From the NCBI RefSeq assembly GCF_018128225.1, contig NZ_CP072377.1, positions 1,426,001-1,490,000 on the forward strand: a stretch of DNA of 64,000 bases, written 5' to 3'. This document shows, piece after piece, positions 36,427 through 47,422 of the stretch. A program made the translations under genes and the position numbers. Below the pieces are notes generated by a model. It had not been told where the DNA came from. It saw only the letters and a program-made list of their open reading frames with translations, and did no database searches. Position 1 is the stretch's first letter; every line of letters begins with the position of its first letter. The stretch comes from Leptotrichia sp. oral taxon 218. GTDB taxonomy: Bacteria; Fusobacteriota; Fusobacteriia; Fusobacteriales; Leptotrichiaceae.

Positions 36427-37428
36427 TCATAAATTTTTATAATAATCTAATGTTTTTCCATACAAATAATATTTTACATTTTTTAATTCATTTAAATTTT
36501 TTGCATTTAAAGCGCACATTATCATTTTACACTCATGTTTCCAGCTATTCAAAATTTCTATAATTTCATCTGTAGAATATTCGCTCAAAAATTTTAAAAT
36601 TGTCCCTGAAATTCCAACGCCACTCGCTCCTAATACAAGGCATTTTATTACATCAAGTGGATTTCGCACTCCGCCACTTGCAACAATTTCAACTTTTCCA
36701 TCAAATTTTTTTGCATCCAAAAGTGCTTGAACCGTCGTCTTTCCCCAGTCATTCAAATATTTAAAATGATTTTTACGGCGCATATTTTCGATATAAGCAA
36801 AGTTTGTGCCGCCACGACCACTTATATCCACTGTTTTTATTCCCAACTCTATTGCTTTTTCAATAGTTTTTCTGTCCATACCAAAGCCAACTTCTTTTAG
36901 AACCAACGGAACTTTTATATTTTTTACAAAATCTCTTAAATTATTTTCCCACTCGTTAAAATTTCGGCTTCCTTCAGGCATTATAAGCTCTTGCATAAGA
37001 TTTATATGAATTTGTAAAAATATTGGATTTAAATCTTTTATCGCTTTTTGTCCACTTGTGAAATTTTTGTCAACTCCAATATTTGTTGCAAGTAATAAAT
37101 TTTCATTATTTTTTCGCACAATTTTGAAAGAATCATCATCTTTATTTTTTAACGCTGCGCTGTATGAACCAGTTACAAGCAAAATTTCACATTCATTTGC
37201 AATTTTAGCCAATTTTTCGTTTATATTTTTTCCAGCTTCACTTCCACCTGTCATCGCATTGATAAAAAACGGAAACTTAAAATTATGTCCCGCAAAATTT
37301 GTCGATAAATCAATTTCATCCAAATTATATTTTGGCAGTGAACTGTGCTCCAACTGAACATCATCAAAGCTATTATAATCACTTTTATATCGCAGAGCAA
37401 ACTTAATGTGATCATCTTTTCTTTTCAT
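36427..37428 (-). CDS. fni: Isopentenyl-diphosphate isomerase, type 2
   Basis: 333 aa. FMN-dependent interconversion of IPP and DMAPP, usually found with the mevalonate route. Signatures: RKDDHIKFAL at the start, FPFFINAMTGGSEAG, LLVTGSYSAAL, VPLVLKEVGFGMDR, DISGRGGTNFAYIE and VASGGVRNPLDVIKCLVLGAS. Downstream of phosphomevalonate kinase on the same strand, which supports the pathway assignment. Confidence 0.95.
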   Translation of the reverse strand: MKRKDDHIKFALRYKSDYNSFDDVQLEHSSLPKYNLDEIDLSTNFAGHNFKFPFFINAMTGGSEAGKNINEKLAKIANECEILLVTGSYSAALKNKDDDSFKIVRKNNENLLLATNIGVDKNFTSGQKAIKDLNPIFLQIHINLMQELIMPEGSRNFNEWENNLRDFVKNIKVPLVLKEVGFGMDRKTIEKAIELGIKTVDISGRGGTNFAYIENMRRKNHFKYLNDWGKTTVQALLDAKKFDGKVEIVASGGVRNPLDVIKCLVLGASGVGISGTILKFLSEYSTDEIIEILNSWKHECKMIMCALNAKNLNELKNVKYYLYGKTLDYYKNL

Positions 37429-37525
37429 ACAATAAATTTTTTCCTTTCTTTTATTTAATATTTAAATTTTTAAATTTTTTATTTTAATTTTTTTTAAATT
37501 TTAATTTATTTAATTTATCCATTTT

Positions 37526-38578
37526 TTATAATTTTCCAGAAAATATTGTCTCAATTTCCAATTTTTCCCATCTCTTAATCAATTCTTTACTGTCATTTTC
37601 ATCAAAAGAAATCGCAATTCCACAGTCGCCACCGCCAGAACCGCTACTTTTAGCACATATATCAAGTCCTTGTGTAGCTTGGACAAGTTTTATCAATTCT
37701 AAACTATAAATATTTTCATTTAATTTTTTCAAAATATTTCCATTATTTTCAATTAATTTTTTTATTTTTTCTTTTTCTCCGTTAATAATAGCTTCTCTCA
37801 AATTATTTACAATATCTTGAACTTCACTTAAAAATTTTTTATCTATTGAAGATTTCACAATTTTAATCATTTCACTAGAAATTGACGGCTTTTTCGTCCA
37901 GCCAACTAAAAAATCGCATTCAATTCCACATTTTATCTCTTCAATTCTATATCCCCAGTCCATCTCCAAAACTTCTTTTAAATCTTTTTTTTCAATAAAT
38001 TCTTTTATTTTTTCCCTGTCAAAAGATGTGTAAAATACCATATTTTCATAAGAAATGCAGGCTAAATCTCCCATTGAGCCATTATCTCCCAATTTTAACA
38101 ATGTATAAGCTGCCAATTTAAAAATTATTTCTTTTGAGAAAAATTTATTATTTAATTTTTTATAATATAACTCAAACATAGCTTTTATTACCAAAATTAC
38201 AACACTTCCACTTGATCCAATTCCATATTTTTTCCCATTTTTCTCCATTTTTCCAGTTATTTTTAAATCAATTGGTTCTGGATCAATTTTATTTAAAATC
38301 AAAAAATCATTTACATTTTTTATCGCATTTTGAATTAACGAATAGTTTTTATCGTATTTAAGTGTAACTAAATAATCAAACATATCTGAAAATATATGAT
38401 ATTCTGAATTTTTAGAAAAATTTATTTGTGCATTCATGAAAATATCAACATTTTTTATAATCGCACTATTTCCACAGTTTAATACGGCATATTCTCCAAC
38501 AATATAAAGTTTTCCACAAGTTTTTATATTTATTTTTTTATTTTTATCTCTATTTCCATTATTATTTCTATCTTCCAT
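37526..38578 (-). CDS. mvaK2: Phosphomevalonate kinase
   Basis: 350 aa, GHMP kinase fold. It phosphorylates 5-phosphomevalonate. The N-terminus CGKLYIVGEYAVLNCGNSAI is typical of bacterial PMK, the ATP loop GIGSSGSVVILVIKAM follows, and AKSSGSGGGDCGIAISFD near the end is GHMP motif 3. With fni it indicates a mevalonate pathway for isoprenoids. The remaining genes (mvaS, mvaA, mvaK1, mvaD) are not in the window. The first 14 or so residues are Asn/Asp/Lys-rich and may be extra. Confidence 0.92.
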   Translation of the reverse strand: MEDRNNNGNRDKNKKINIKTCGKLYIVGEYAVLNCGNSAIIKNVDIFMNAQINFSKNSEYHIFSDMFDYLVTLKYDKNYSLIQNAIKNVNDFLILNKIDPEPIDLKITGKMEKNGKKYGIGSSGSVVILVIKAMFELYYKKLNNKFFSKEIIFKLAAYTLLKLGDNGSMGDLACISYENMVFYTSFDREKIKEFIEKKDLKEVLEMDWGYRIEEIKCGIECDFLVGWTKKPSISSEMIKIVKSSIDKKFLSEVQDIVNNLREAIINGEKEKIKKLIENNGNILKKLNENIYSLELIKLVQATQGLDICAKSSGSGGGDCGIAISFDENDSKELIKRWEKLEIETIFSGKL

Positions 38579-38647
38579 CTAAAATTTTCACTTTCCAAAA
38601 AATTTAAATTATTTATAATATTTTACCATTTTAATATATTTTGTCAA

Positions 38648-39388
38648 TTATAATTTTTTAAAAACTTCTCCAATTTTATCGTGAATGACTAAATTTGCTA
38701 AATAATCTTTGTCAGTTGAACTTTTGTTGATTAAAACGAGATTTTTTCCATTAAAATATTGAATCAATGAAGCCGCTGGATGAACAATTAAAGATGTTCC
38801 GCCGATAATTAAAGTATCCGCATTTGAAATCTGTCTTATCGCTTCTGAAAAAATTTCCATATTTAGACTTTCTTCATAAAGAGTCACATCTGGCTTTATA
38901 ACTCCACCACATTTGGGACAATGTGGAATTTTTTCCTTTTCGCAAAAACTCAAAAACTCATCTAAATTATAAACTTTACCACATTTTGTGCAAATATTTC
39001 TATCAATTGTTCCATGCACTTTCAAAACATTTTTACTTCCAGCCATCTCGTGCAGACAGTCAATATTTTGAGTTACAACAGCACTCAATTTTCCTTCTTT
39101 TTCCAGTTTAGCCAAATAAAAGTGTGCAAAATTGGGTTTAGCTTCTTTATAAATTAAATTTTTTTTATAAAAATCATAAAAATCTTCTGGATATTTTAAA
39201 TACATCGTGTGTGAAATCAGCTCTTCAGGTGAAAAATGTCTATTTAACTTTTGATTATAAATTCCATTTGCACTTCTAAAATCAGGAATTCCAGACTCTG
39301 TGGAAACTCCAGCTCCTCCAAAAAACACAATTTTTTTACTTTCTTCTATTATTTTTTTTAATTCGTTTATTTTTTCTAAATTTTTCAT
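38648..39388 (-). CDS. cobB: NAD-dependent protein deacylase (sirtuin)
   Basis: 246 aa from the ATG at 39388. Longer readings (to 39454) would start inside the terminator at 39445-39465, so they are unlikely; an ATG at 39403 is a close alternative with AAGGAG directly abutting. Motifs: VFFGGAGVSTESGIPDFRS, TQNIDCLHEMAG, the catalytic His in VLKVHGTID, and two zinc pairs CTKCGK and CPKCGG. IIGGTSLIVHPAASL completes the NAD site. It removes acyl groups from Lys and so links NAD level to enzyme activity. Confidence 0.93.
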   Translation of the reverse strand: MKNLEKINELKKIIEESKKIVFFGGAGVSTESGIPDFRSANGIYNQKLNRHFSPEELISHTMYLKYPEDFYDFYKKNLIYKEAKPNFAHFYLAKLEKEGKLSAVVTQNIDCLHEMAGSKNVLKVHGTIDRNICTKCGKVYNLDEFLSFCEKEKIPHCPKCGGVIKPDVTLYEESLNMEIFSEAIRQISNADTLIIGGTSLIVHPAASLIQYFNGKNLVLINKSSTDKDYLANLVIHDKIGEVFKKL

Positions 39389-39434
39389 ATTTTCTGATTT
39401 CATCTCCTTTATCCACAATTTCACAATTAACTGA

Positions 39435-39465
39435 TAAAAAAAATGAGAGAACACTTTATTCTCTC
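39435..39465 (-). terminator. Terminator of the atp operon
   Basis: Perfect 7-bp stem GAGAGAA / TTCTCTC (39445-39465), 16 bases after the stop of the DUF4912 gene, followed on the minus strand by A then eight T. Probably the end of the atp transcript. Confidence 0.8.
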
Positions 39466-39480
39466 AAAATTAATTGCTCA

Positions 39481-40491
39481 TTAACTACTTCTAGATCCAC
39501 TCATATCAAGCCTATCTGGTTTTGATTTCAATGTTCTTCCTTTTAATGCTTCTTCTTCGACTAAAATTTCAGATGAACCAACTTTTCTTAATCTTCTTAT
39601 TATTTCATAAACAAATTCATCTCCTGTTTCACCTTCAAATTCTCCAGAAAGTTCCAAGAACTCTTTGTTTTCTGGTGTCATTACAGGAACATTTATATAT
39701 TTTATAAGTTGATTTGTATTTTCATCTTCTTTTACAGTTCCCCATAACAAATCTAAATTATCAGATATTTTATCATTTGGTGAAATTGCTTCAACTGAAT
39801 GTGCTACTTCAGAAAAGTTTCCATAAACATCTTCATATCCGATTGAAACTTCATAATGTTCATTTACATCAATATCAGTAATATAATGTGAACCTATTCT
39901 TTCATGTCTTACTATTTTTCTATATTCTTGTCCATTTTTAAACAATTTAATAATTACATTATCAATTACTCCATTGTCATTAGACAATCTTGTAAATGTT
40001 TCTTCTCTAATTTCCCAATAAACAAACAATGTTGTTGGATTTTTAGGCATAAGAACTATTTCATCTACAAAGTATGAATATGGAAGTGGTGATTTATCAA
40101 AATAAATATCTTCATGATTAGAATTTCCATCAAATTCTGTTCCTATCGCAAATTTTGACTGATTTATTTCTGTTTCAATGTGTCTTCTCTTTAACTGTTC
40201 CACTGTCATACCTTCATAATTAAAAGATATTTCTCTAAAAATTTTTCTATATTTTTGACCTAAATTTCCTATTAATTTTTTATTTATAAAATTTCTATAA
40301 AAAACTTTACTTCTTTTTATTTCAAAAATATTTTTTAAAAATTTTACTATCATCATTCGTTCAATTACTTCCATTGGAACGAATCTTGATATTTTTTTCA
40401 ATTCTTTTTCCATTTTTTTATTCATTGTAAATTTTTTGTTTACATAATTTCTATAATGTGTCCTTTTTGTCCTATAATTTTTTTGCATCAT
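39481..40491 (-). CDS. DUF4912-domain protein
   Basis: 336 aa from the ATG at 40491, chosen for GGAGG 10 bases upstream. An N-terminal basic stretch (YRTKRTHYRNYVNKK) and a helical part precede a beta-rich domain with LPYSYFVDEIVLMPKNPTTLFVYWEI, the DUF4912 signature. Function unknown; related proteins are common in Fusobacteria and Firmicutes. The gene follows atpC by 50 bases and precedes the terminator, so it is the last gene of the atp operon. Confidence 0.75.
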   Translation of the reverse strand: MMQKNYRTKRTHYRNYVNKKFTMNKKMEKELKKISRFVPMEVIERMMIVKFLKNIFEIKRSKVFYRNFINKKLIGNLGQKYRKIFREISFNYEGMTVEQLKRRHIETEINQSKFAIGTEFDGNSNHEDIYFDKSPLPYSYFVDEIVLMPKNPTTLFVYWEIREETFTRLSNDNGVIDNVIIKLFKNGQEYRKIVRHERIGSHYITDIDVNEHYEVSIGYEDVYGNFSEVAHSVEAISPNDKISDNLDLLWGTVKEDENTNQLIKYINVPVMTPENKEFLELSGEFEGETGDEFVYEIIRRLRKVGSSEILVEEEALKGRTLKSKPDRLDMSGSRSS

Positions 40492-40541
40492 GATAACACC
40501 GCCTCCCATAAATTTTTTTATACCTATATTTTACATTAAAA

Positions 40542-40931
40542 TTACTTTCTTGTCAAATTACTTTGAAGTCTTTTTTTAGTTCCTAAAATATCCCGTTCTT
40601 CTTGAATTTTGTGTTTCTTTGCAATTTCAATTGCCGCAATTCTCGCTCTTTTGACAGCTTCAGCTTTTGTCGATTCAACCAAAGTTTCTCCTAAAATTAC
40701 GACTTTATCTTGTCTTACTTCCAAAAATCCGCCTTCCAAATAATATGTGACCTCTTCTTTATCATTCTCTCTAACTACCATTTCTCCGGCACCGATTGGG
40801 GAAATAAAATTTATATGTTTGGCAAGAATCCCAATATCTCCGTTTTCTGTTCTAAGTTTCACAAAAGTAACAGGTTTTTCAAACACAAGACCTTCTGGAG
40901 TTACTGCTTTTAAAATAAATTCTGTAGCCAT
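40542..40931 (-). CDS. atpC: ATP synthase epsilon subunit
   Basis: 129 aa. Central-stalk subunit. N-terminal beta sandwich with TPEGLVFEKPVTFVKLRTENGDIGILAKHINFISPI, then the helical hairpin (AEAVKRARIAAIEIAKKH). GGAGGG is 6 bases before the ATG. Confidence 0.95.
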   Translation of the reverse strand: MATEFILKAVTPEGLVFEKPVTFVKLRTENGDIGILAKHINFISPIGAGEMVVRENDKEEVTYYLEGGFLEVRQDKVVILGETLVESTKAEAVKRARIAAIEIAKKHKIQEERDILGTKKRLQSNLTRK

Positions 40932-40966
40932 CTTCCCTCCTTTAACAACTAAAAAATTTTATAAAT

Positions 40967-41002
40967 ATGAAAAAGGAGCAAATTAAACACTCCTATTTTC
41001 AT
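40967..41002 (-). promoter_or_regulatory. Hairpin between atpD and atpC
   Basis: Arms ATGAAAATAGGAG and CTCCTTTTTCAT (minus strand), directly after the atpD stop. It is followed by a mixed A/T stretch rather than a clean T-run, so partial termination or mRNA processing/stability is as likely as a terminator. Confidence 0.4.
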
Positions 41003-41003
41003 T

Positions 41004-42404
<1,401 letters not shown>

Positions 42405-42443
42405 TTAATGTCGCTCTCCTTTCTCTTTATGTAAATTTAACTT

Positions 42444-43304
42444 TTACTGTACTCCTGATGAACCTCCAATTATTTCGGTTAATTCTTGTGTTATAAGTCC
42501 TTGACGCTCTCTGTTGTACTGCACTTCCAATTTTTTTATCATATCTGCAGCATTGTCATTGGCTTGTTTCATCGCTGACATTCTAGCTGAATGTTCACTT
42601 GCTGAATTTTCCAAAAGCGCTTGATACAATTTTATATTTAAAACTTGTGGAATAAAAACGTTTAACACTTCATCTTCCGATGGATCAAACATATATTCTT
42701 TTGTTGGAAGTCCTTCCTTTTTTTCAATTGGAAGCAATTTCTCAGTTTGAATATTATATTCTACCGCTGACACAAATTTTGAATAAATCAAATAAACTTC
42801 ATCATAGTAGTCATCCAAATAAAATTGTACAACATCTTCACTTATTTTTTTCGCTTTTTCAAACATTGTTTCAGGTATCATTTGTGTATATTCACTGTCG
42901 ACATCTATATTTCTAGTTTTACAATAATCTTTTGCCTTTTTTCCAATTGTAATTACAGAAATTTCTTTATTTTCTTTTTGAAATTTTTTTCTCATTTCTT
43001 CAAGTTTTCTATGCGTATTTGAATTAAAACTTCCGCAAAGTCCTCTATCTGAAGTCATCACAATAATTCCAACTTTTTTAACTTGAGTTTTTCCGTCAAA
43101 TATTACAAATTTATTACCTTTTAATCCCGCAACTAAGTTATCAAACGCTATATCTAGTGCCTGTGCATAACTACGAGATTTTAGCGTCAATATTTGAAAC
43201 TTTTTAAATTTTGTAGAAGAAACAATATTCATAGCATTTGTGATTTGACTTGTATTTTTTACGCTGTCAATTCTTTCTTTTATTTCTTTCATATTTGCAG
43301 CCAT
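42444..43304 (-). CDS. atpG: ATP synthase gamma subunit
   Basis: 286 aa. Rotating shaft of F1. N-terminal helix AANMKEIKERIDSVKNTSQITNAMNIVSSTKF, then MTSDRGLCGSFNSN, and the C-terminal helix RMSAMKQANDNAADMI ending QELTEIIGG. All three blocks are the family signatures. Confidence 0.97.
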   Translation of the reverse strand: MAANMKEIKERIDSVKNTSQITNAMNIVSSTKFKKFQILTLKSRSYAQALDIAFDNLVAGLKGNKFVIFDGKTQVKKVGIIVMTSDRGLCGSFNSNTHRKLEEMRKKFQKENKEISVITIGKKAKDYCKTRNIDVDSEYTQMIPETMFEKAKKISEDVVQFYLDDYYDEVYLIYSKFVSAVEYNIQTEKLLPIEKKEGLPTKEYMFDPSEDEVLNVFIPQVLNIKLYQALLENSASEHSARMSAMKQANDNAADMIKKLEVQYNRERQGLITQELTEIIGGSSGVQ

Positions 43305-43318
43305 ATTTTTTCACCTAC

Positions 43319-44824
43319 TTACCAGACATAATCTTCTTTAAACTCTTTAATAAAATCATTTAAAGAATTTTTGATTTCATCATCTATCTGTTTTTTCTCC
43401 AAAATTTGTTTCAAAATAATTGTTTTATTTGAAATTTCATCAATCAATTCCTTTTCAAATTGACGAACTTTTTCTGTTGGTACATCGTCAAAAAATCCGT
43501 TTGTTACACAGTAAAATGAAATTACTTGTTCTTCAACTTTATAAGGACTATATTGACCTTGCTTTAACACTTCCATAATTTTAGAACCACGATTTAACTG
43601 ATCTCTTGTCGCTTTATCCAAATCTGAACCAAATTGCGTAAATGCAAGTAACTCATTATATTGTGCAAGTTCCAATTTTACTTTTGAAGCAACTTGTTTC
43701 ATTGCTTTAATTTGAGCTGATCCACCTACCCTTGACACAGAAACTCCCGCATTTATCGCTGGTCTAAATCCTGAATTAAACAAATCAGTTTCCAAGAAAA
43801 TTTGTCCATCTGTAATCGAAATTACATTTGTTGGGATATATGCCGAAATATCTCCTGCTTTCGTTTCAATAATTGGTAATGCTGTAATTGATCCACCACC
43901 CAATTTGTCACTTAATTTTGCAGCTCTTTCAAGAAGTCTTGAGTGTAAATAGAATACATCTCCAGGGAATGCTTCCCTTCCTGGCGGTCTTTTAAGAAGC
44001 AATGACATTTCACGATAAGCTACAGCATGTTTAGATAAATCATCATAAATTATCAAAACACTCTTTCCATTATCCATAAAGTATTCTCCCATTGCGACTC
44101 CCGCATATGGTGCTAAATACTGAAGCGGTGCAGATTCCGATGCTGTTGCTGCTACAATTATCGTATAATCAAGTGCTCCTGTTTCTTCTAATTTTCTATA
44201 AATTTGTGCAACTGTTGATCTTTTTTGACCAATTGCAACATAAACACAAATTGTATCATTTTCTTTTTGATTTATTATTGCGTCAATTGCTATTGCAGTT
44301 TTTCCAGTTTGTCTATCTCCAATTATAAGTTCTCTTTGTCCTTTTCCTATTGGAAACATTCCATCAATTGCTTTTATTCCAGTTTGTAACGGCTCACTTA
44401 CAGGTTTTCTTGCAATGATTCCAGAAGCTTGTCTTTCAATTGGCATATATTTACTAGCTTTTATTTCACCTTTTCCATCAATTGGATTTCCAAGCGCATC
44501 TACAACTCTTCCAAGTAATTCTTCTCCAGCTGGTACTTGTGCAACTTTTCCTGTCCCTTTTACAAGGCTTCCTTCTTTTATTCCGACTGTTTCACCAAAA
44601 ATAACCGCTCCGATATTACTTTCTTCCAAATTTAACGCCATTCCGGTTGCACCATTTTCAAATTCTAATAGTTCTCCAGACATAGCATCACTTAATCCAT
44701 AAATTCTAGCGATTCCATCTCCAACTTCAAGAACTGTTCCAGTGTTGGAAATATCAATTTTATTTTTGTAATTTTCTATTTCGCTACGAATTATTTTACT
44801 TACCTCTTCTGGTTTAATCTTCAA
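43319..44824 (-). CDS. atpA: ATP synthase alpha subunit
   Basis: 501 aa from a TTG at 44824 ([16 protein letters not shown]), chosen because GGAGGTG lies 7 bases before it; the longer reading to 44839 includes that ribosome site. Length then matches B. subtilis (502). Non-catalytic nucleotide site [15 protein letters not shown], then [43 protein letters not shown] in outline and [15 protein letters not shown]. Confidence 0.97.
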   Translation of the reverse strand: MKIKPEEVSKIIRSEIENYKNKIDISNTGTVLEVGDGIARIYGLSDAMSGELLEFENGATGMALNLEESNIGAVIFGETVGIKEGSLVKGTGKVAQVPAGEELLGRVVDALGNPIDGKGEIKASKYMPIERQASGIIARKPVSEPLQTGIKAIDGMFPIGKGQRELIIGDRQTGKTAIAIDAIINQKENDTICVYVAIGQKRSTVAQIYRKLEETGALDYTIIVAATASESAPLQYLAPYAGVAMGEYFMDNGKSVLIIYDDLSKHAVAYREMSLLLKRPPGREAFPGDVFYLHSRLLERAAKLSDKLGGGSITALPIIETKAGDISAYIPTNVISITDGQIFLETDLFNSGFRPAINAGVSVSRVGGSAQIKAMKQVASKVKLELAQYNELLAFTQFGSDLDKATRDQLNRGSKIMEVLKQGQYSPYKVEEQVISFYCVTNGFFDDVPTEKVRQFEKELIDEISNKTIILKQILEKKQIDDEIKNSLNDFIKEFKEDYVW

Positions 44825-44841
44825 AAAAAGCACCTCCATTT

Positions 44842-45366
44842 CTAAAAAACTTTTTTCATATCGCTTATTTGATTTTTTATTGAACCATCAATTATTTCAT
44901 CATTTACTTTTATGATTCCTCCACCAATTATACTTTTATCAACAACTAAATTCAATACAACTTTTTTGTTATATTTTTTTTCCAATTTTTCTGTTAATCT
45001 TTTTTCTTGATCATTTGATAATTTTTTTGCAAATATAGCTGTTACAGGGAGTTTATCATTTTCTTTATAATAAATTTCCAAAAATTTAGCTTTTATTTTC
45101 GCTACTGAAGATAATCTATCTTTTTTGACAATATACTTTATCACTTTAATTGACTCTGCACTAGCAAAACTAAAAGATTTTTGTAAAAACTCTTCTTTTT
45201 CAGAAATTTTAATCATCGGATTTTCCAAAATTCTTCTAAATTGCTCTTCTTCCGAATATTTTTCCATCAAAATATTAAGAACTTCTCGAATTTCATCAAT
45301 TTTATTAGAAGATTTTGCTACATCATAAATGGCTTGTGCATATGTTTTTGCGATTTCATCTTCCAT
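44842..45366 (-). CDS. atpH: ATP synthase delta subunit
   Basis: 174 aa. Peripheral-stalk cap. N-terminal helical domain ([22 protein letters not shown]) and C-terminal [27 protein letters not shown]. Its ATG begins one base after the atpF stop, so the two are coupled. Confidence 0.95.
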   Translation of the reverse strand: MEDEIAKTYAQAIYDVAKSSNKIDEIREVLNILMEKYSEEEQFRRILENPMIKISEKEEFLQKSFSFASAESIKVIKYIVKKDRLSSVAKIKAKFLEIYYKENDKLPVTAIFAKKLSNDQEKRLTEKLEKKYNKKVVLNLVVDKSIIGGGIIKVNDEIIDGSIKNQISDMKKVF

Positions 45367-45367
45367 A

Positions 45368-45859
45368 TTAATCTCCTAATCCATCAATAAATTTATCAAT
45401 TGTCTTATCTTGATCTTTATCAATATTTTCTTTAATAATTTTTTCCGCAAGATCCACAGCCATTTCTCCGACTTCCTTTTGCAACTCAAATTTAGCTTTT
45501 TGTCGCATTTTTTCAATATCAGCTTCCGCTTTCATCATCATTCTTTCACGGTTATTCATAGCCAAATTTATAATTTGATCTTTTCTTTCATCAGCTTGTC
45601 TTTCAGCTTTTATCAAAATGTCATTAGCTCGTCGTTTTGATTCTTTTTTAAGTTTTTCAACATTTTTCTTTTTCTCTTCCAATTTTTCCTTCTCATTTTC
45701 GACGATTTCCATTTCAGATAATGCTATTTTCTTTCTATCTTCCAAAATTTTTCCAATTTTTTTTGAAAATGCCCGTGTGAAAAAATAGACTAATACTAAA
45801 AAATTTATTATTTGAATAGCCATTGTAAAATCAATGTTTACTAATTTTGATCCATCCAT
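45368..45859 (-). CDS. atpF: ATP synthase b subunit
   Basis: 163 aa. One N-terminal membrane helix (TMAIQIINFLVLVYFFTRAF) then a long charged coiled coil (KIGKILEDRKKIALSEMEIVENEKEKL...) forming the peripheral stalk. GGAG lies 7 bases before the ATG. Confidence 0.95.
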   Translation of the reverse strand: MDGSKLVNIDFTMAIQIINFLVLVYFFTRAFSKKIGKILEDRKKIALSEMEIVENEKEKLEEKKKNVEKLKKESKRRANDILIKAERQADERKDQIINLAMNNRERMMMKAEADIEKMRQKAKFELQKEVGEMAVDLAEKIIKENIDKDQDKTIDKFIDGLGD

Positions 45860-45885
45860 TTTTTCTCCTTATTTTCTAGTTATTT

Positions 45886-47067
45886 TTATTTTATATTTTT
45901 ACCACCCGTCAATTTTACATTTAAAATACCAGGTTGAAAAATAACTTCCTCTTCTTTTCCTTTTGCTTTTATCACAAATTTAAATAAATAACGATACTTT
46001 TTGTCACTTAAAGCAAACAAATCTTTTAATTTGGTAACTTTTACTTTTTCCAAATCAACTTTTGTATCTTTTAACACATTTTTCAAATTAACTGAACCTA
46101 TATTACTCGATTCTCCGCTCCAACTTATTAAATTACTTTCTTTTTCACTTCCAAATCCTTTTATTTTAGAAACTTTCCCAACTTCAGTTACCCATTCTTC
46201 CACAAAAGGTTTATTTTTTTCTCTTTTTTCTCTCTTTTCTGGAACTTTTGAAGAAATCAAAAGTTTTTCATTTCTTTCTGATGTAACTAAATAAACTTTT
46301 ACACTCTCCAATTCAATTTCAGTTTTTTTTACTTGAAATCCCAAAATAAAACTTGTATTTAACTTAGTGGACTTTGTAATTTCACCGCTTCCATCTGAAT
46401 TAGTTTCATTAATTCCAGTAAACAATATTTTATAATTATCAGTCGACACCATTGTTCCACCAGCCAAAATTTCTTCTGAATTCTTTGTAAAAGACAAAAC
46501 CTTCTCAGAATTTACCTTTGTTATTTTGTCTAATTTCACTCTGTCAACTCTTTCATCTTTTTTTTGTGAATCGTTTAAAAGTTTTGGATTTTCTTTTTCG
46601 GTATAAATCCCTTTTTCAATCGAATCTTTAGCTTTTCTTATTTTCTTATCAACTTCATTCAAATTTTCATCATTATTTGAATTTGGCAAATTATTTTTTT
46701 TTACAGATGTCTTTTTTATTTTTTTATTTTCTGGATTTTTTTTATCCACATTCTTTTTATCTAAAGTTTTAACTGGTTTAACTGGAGTTTTAGTTCCATT
46801 TAAATCTTTTGGCACTGGCTTTGTAATTTTATTGTCAGTTTTTTTTTGATTTTTAGGTGGAGTTTTTACAGTTTCTACTTTTTTTGTTATTTTTTTATTA
46901 TCTATTGCTTTAGACTTATTATCAACTTTTTTGGAAATTGGGGTTGCAGTTTTTGTCTTAGTAGTATCGGCCTTTTTCGGTTTATTATTTACCGCTCCAA
47001 AAGATACATTAAAAAATGTGATTAAATACAATCCTATTGCTATTTTTTTTAAATTTATGACAATCAC
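45886..47067 (-). CDS. Lys-rich exported protein inside the atp operon
   Basis: 393 aa, lying between atpE and atpF, where ATP synthase operons normally have nothing. A signal peptide (about residues 8-24, IAIGLYLITFFNVSFGA) is followed by some 130 residues of Lys/Pro/Thr/Asn low-complexity linker, then a folded, beta-rich C-terminal domain from about residue 190 (SEKVLSFTKNSEEILAGGTMVSTDNYKILFTG). The linker style resembles that of the dacF-like protein here. GTG at 47067 is used; GAAAGG is very close upstream, so the exact start is uncertain. No family recognised. Its role in or around the ATP synthase is unknown. Confidence 0.75.
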   Translation of the reverse strand: MIVINLKKIAIGLYLITFFNVSFGAVNNKPKKADTTKTKTATPISKKVDNKSKAIDNKKITKKVETVKTPPKNQKKTDNKITKPVPKDLNGTKTPVKPVKTLDKKNVDKKNPENKKIKKTSVKKNNLPNSNNDENLNEVDKKIRKAKDSIEKGIYTEKENPKLLNDSQKKDERVDRVKLDKITKVNSEKVLSFTKNSEEILAGGTMVSTDNYKILFTGINETNSDGSGEITKSTKLNTSFILGFQVKKTEIELESVKVYLVTSERNEKLLISSKVPEKREKREKNKPFVEEWVTEVGKVSKIKGFGSEKESNLISWSGESSNIGSVNLKNVLKDTKVDLEKVKVTKLKDLFALSDKKYRYLFKFVIKAKGKEEEVIFQPGILNVKLTGGKNIK

Positions 47068-47091
47068 AACCTTTCTTTAAAAATATAAGAA

Positions 47092-47337
47092 CTATCCTTT
47101 CAAGAAAATCAATAAGAATGCGATTACCAATGCATAAATTGCTGATGACTCAGTAATTGCCAATCCTGTAATTAGTGTTTGCATAATGTCTTGTTTTGCT
47201 TCAGGTTGTCTTGAAATAGCTTCTACCGCATATCCTGTTGCAATTCCTTGTCCAAGTCCTGCTCCAACTCCTCCTATTGCTGCTATTCCTGCTCCTAATA
47301 ATGCTGCTGCATTAATGATTTCTGGTGTTGCTGCCAT
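47092..47337 (-). CDS. atpE: ATP synthase c subunit, predicted Na+ type
   Basis: 81 aa, two membrane helices joined by the loop SRQPEAK. Helix 1 has GLGQG with Gln30, helix 2 has ITESSAIY with Ile61, Glu63, Ser64 and Tyr68. These align with Gln32, Val63, Glu65, Ser66 and Tyr70, the sodium ligands of the Ilyobacter tartaricus c ring. The enzyme is therefore predicted to use Na+. GGAGG lies 8 bases before the ATG. Confidence 0.96.
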   Translation of the reverse strand: MAATPEIINAAALLGAGIAAIGGVGAGLGQGIATGYAVEAISRQPEAKQDIMQTLITGLAITESSAIYALVIAFLLIFLKG

Positions 47338-47422
47338 TTTAAAATCCTCCTATTTTTTTAATTTTTTTGTTTTTTTAGTTTTTTTATTCTTTGTACTCTT
47401 TAGATACTTAAAATTTATTTTG

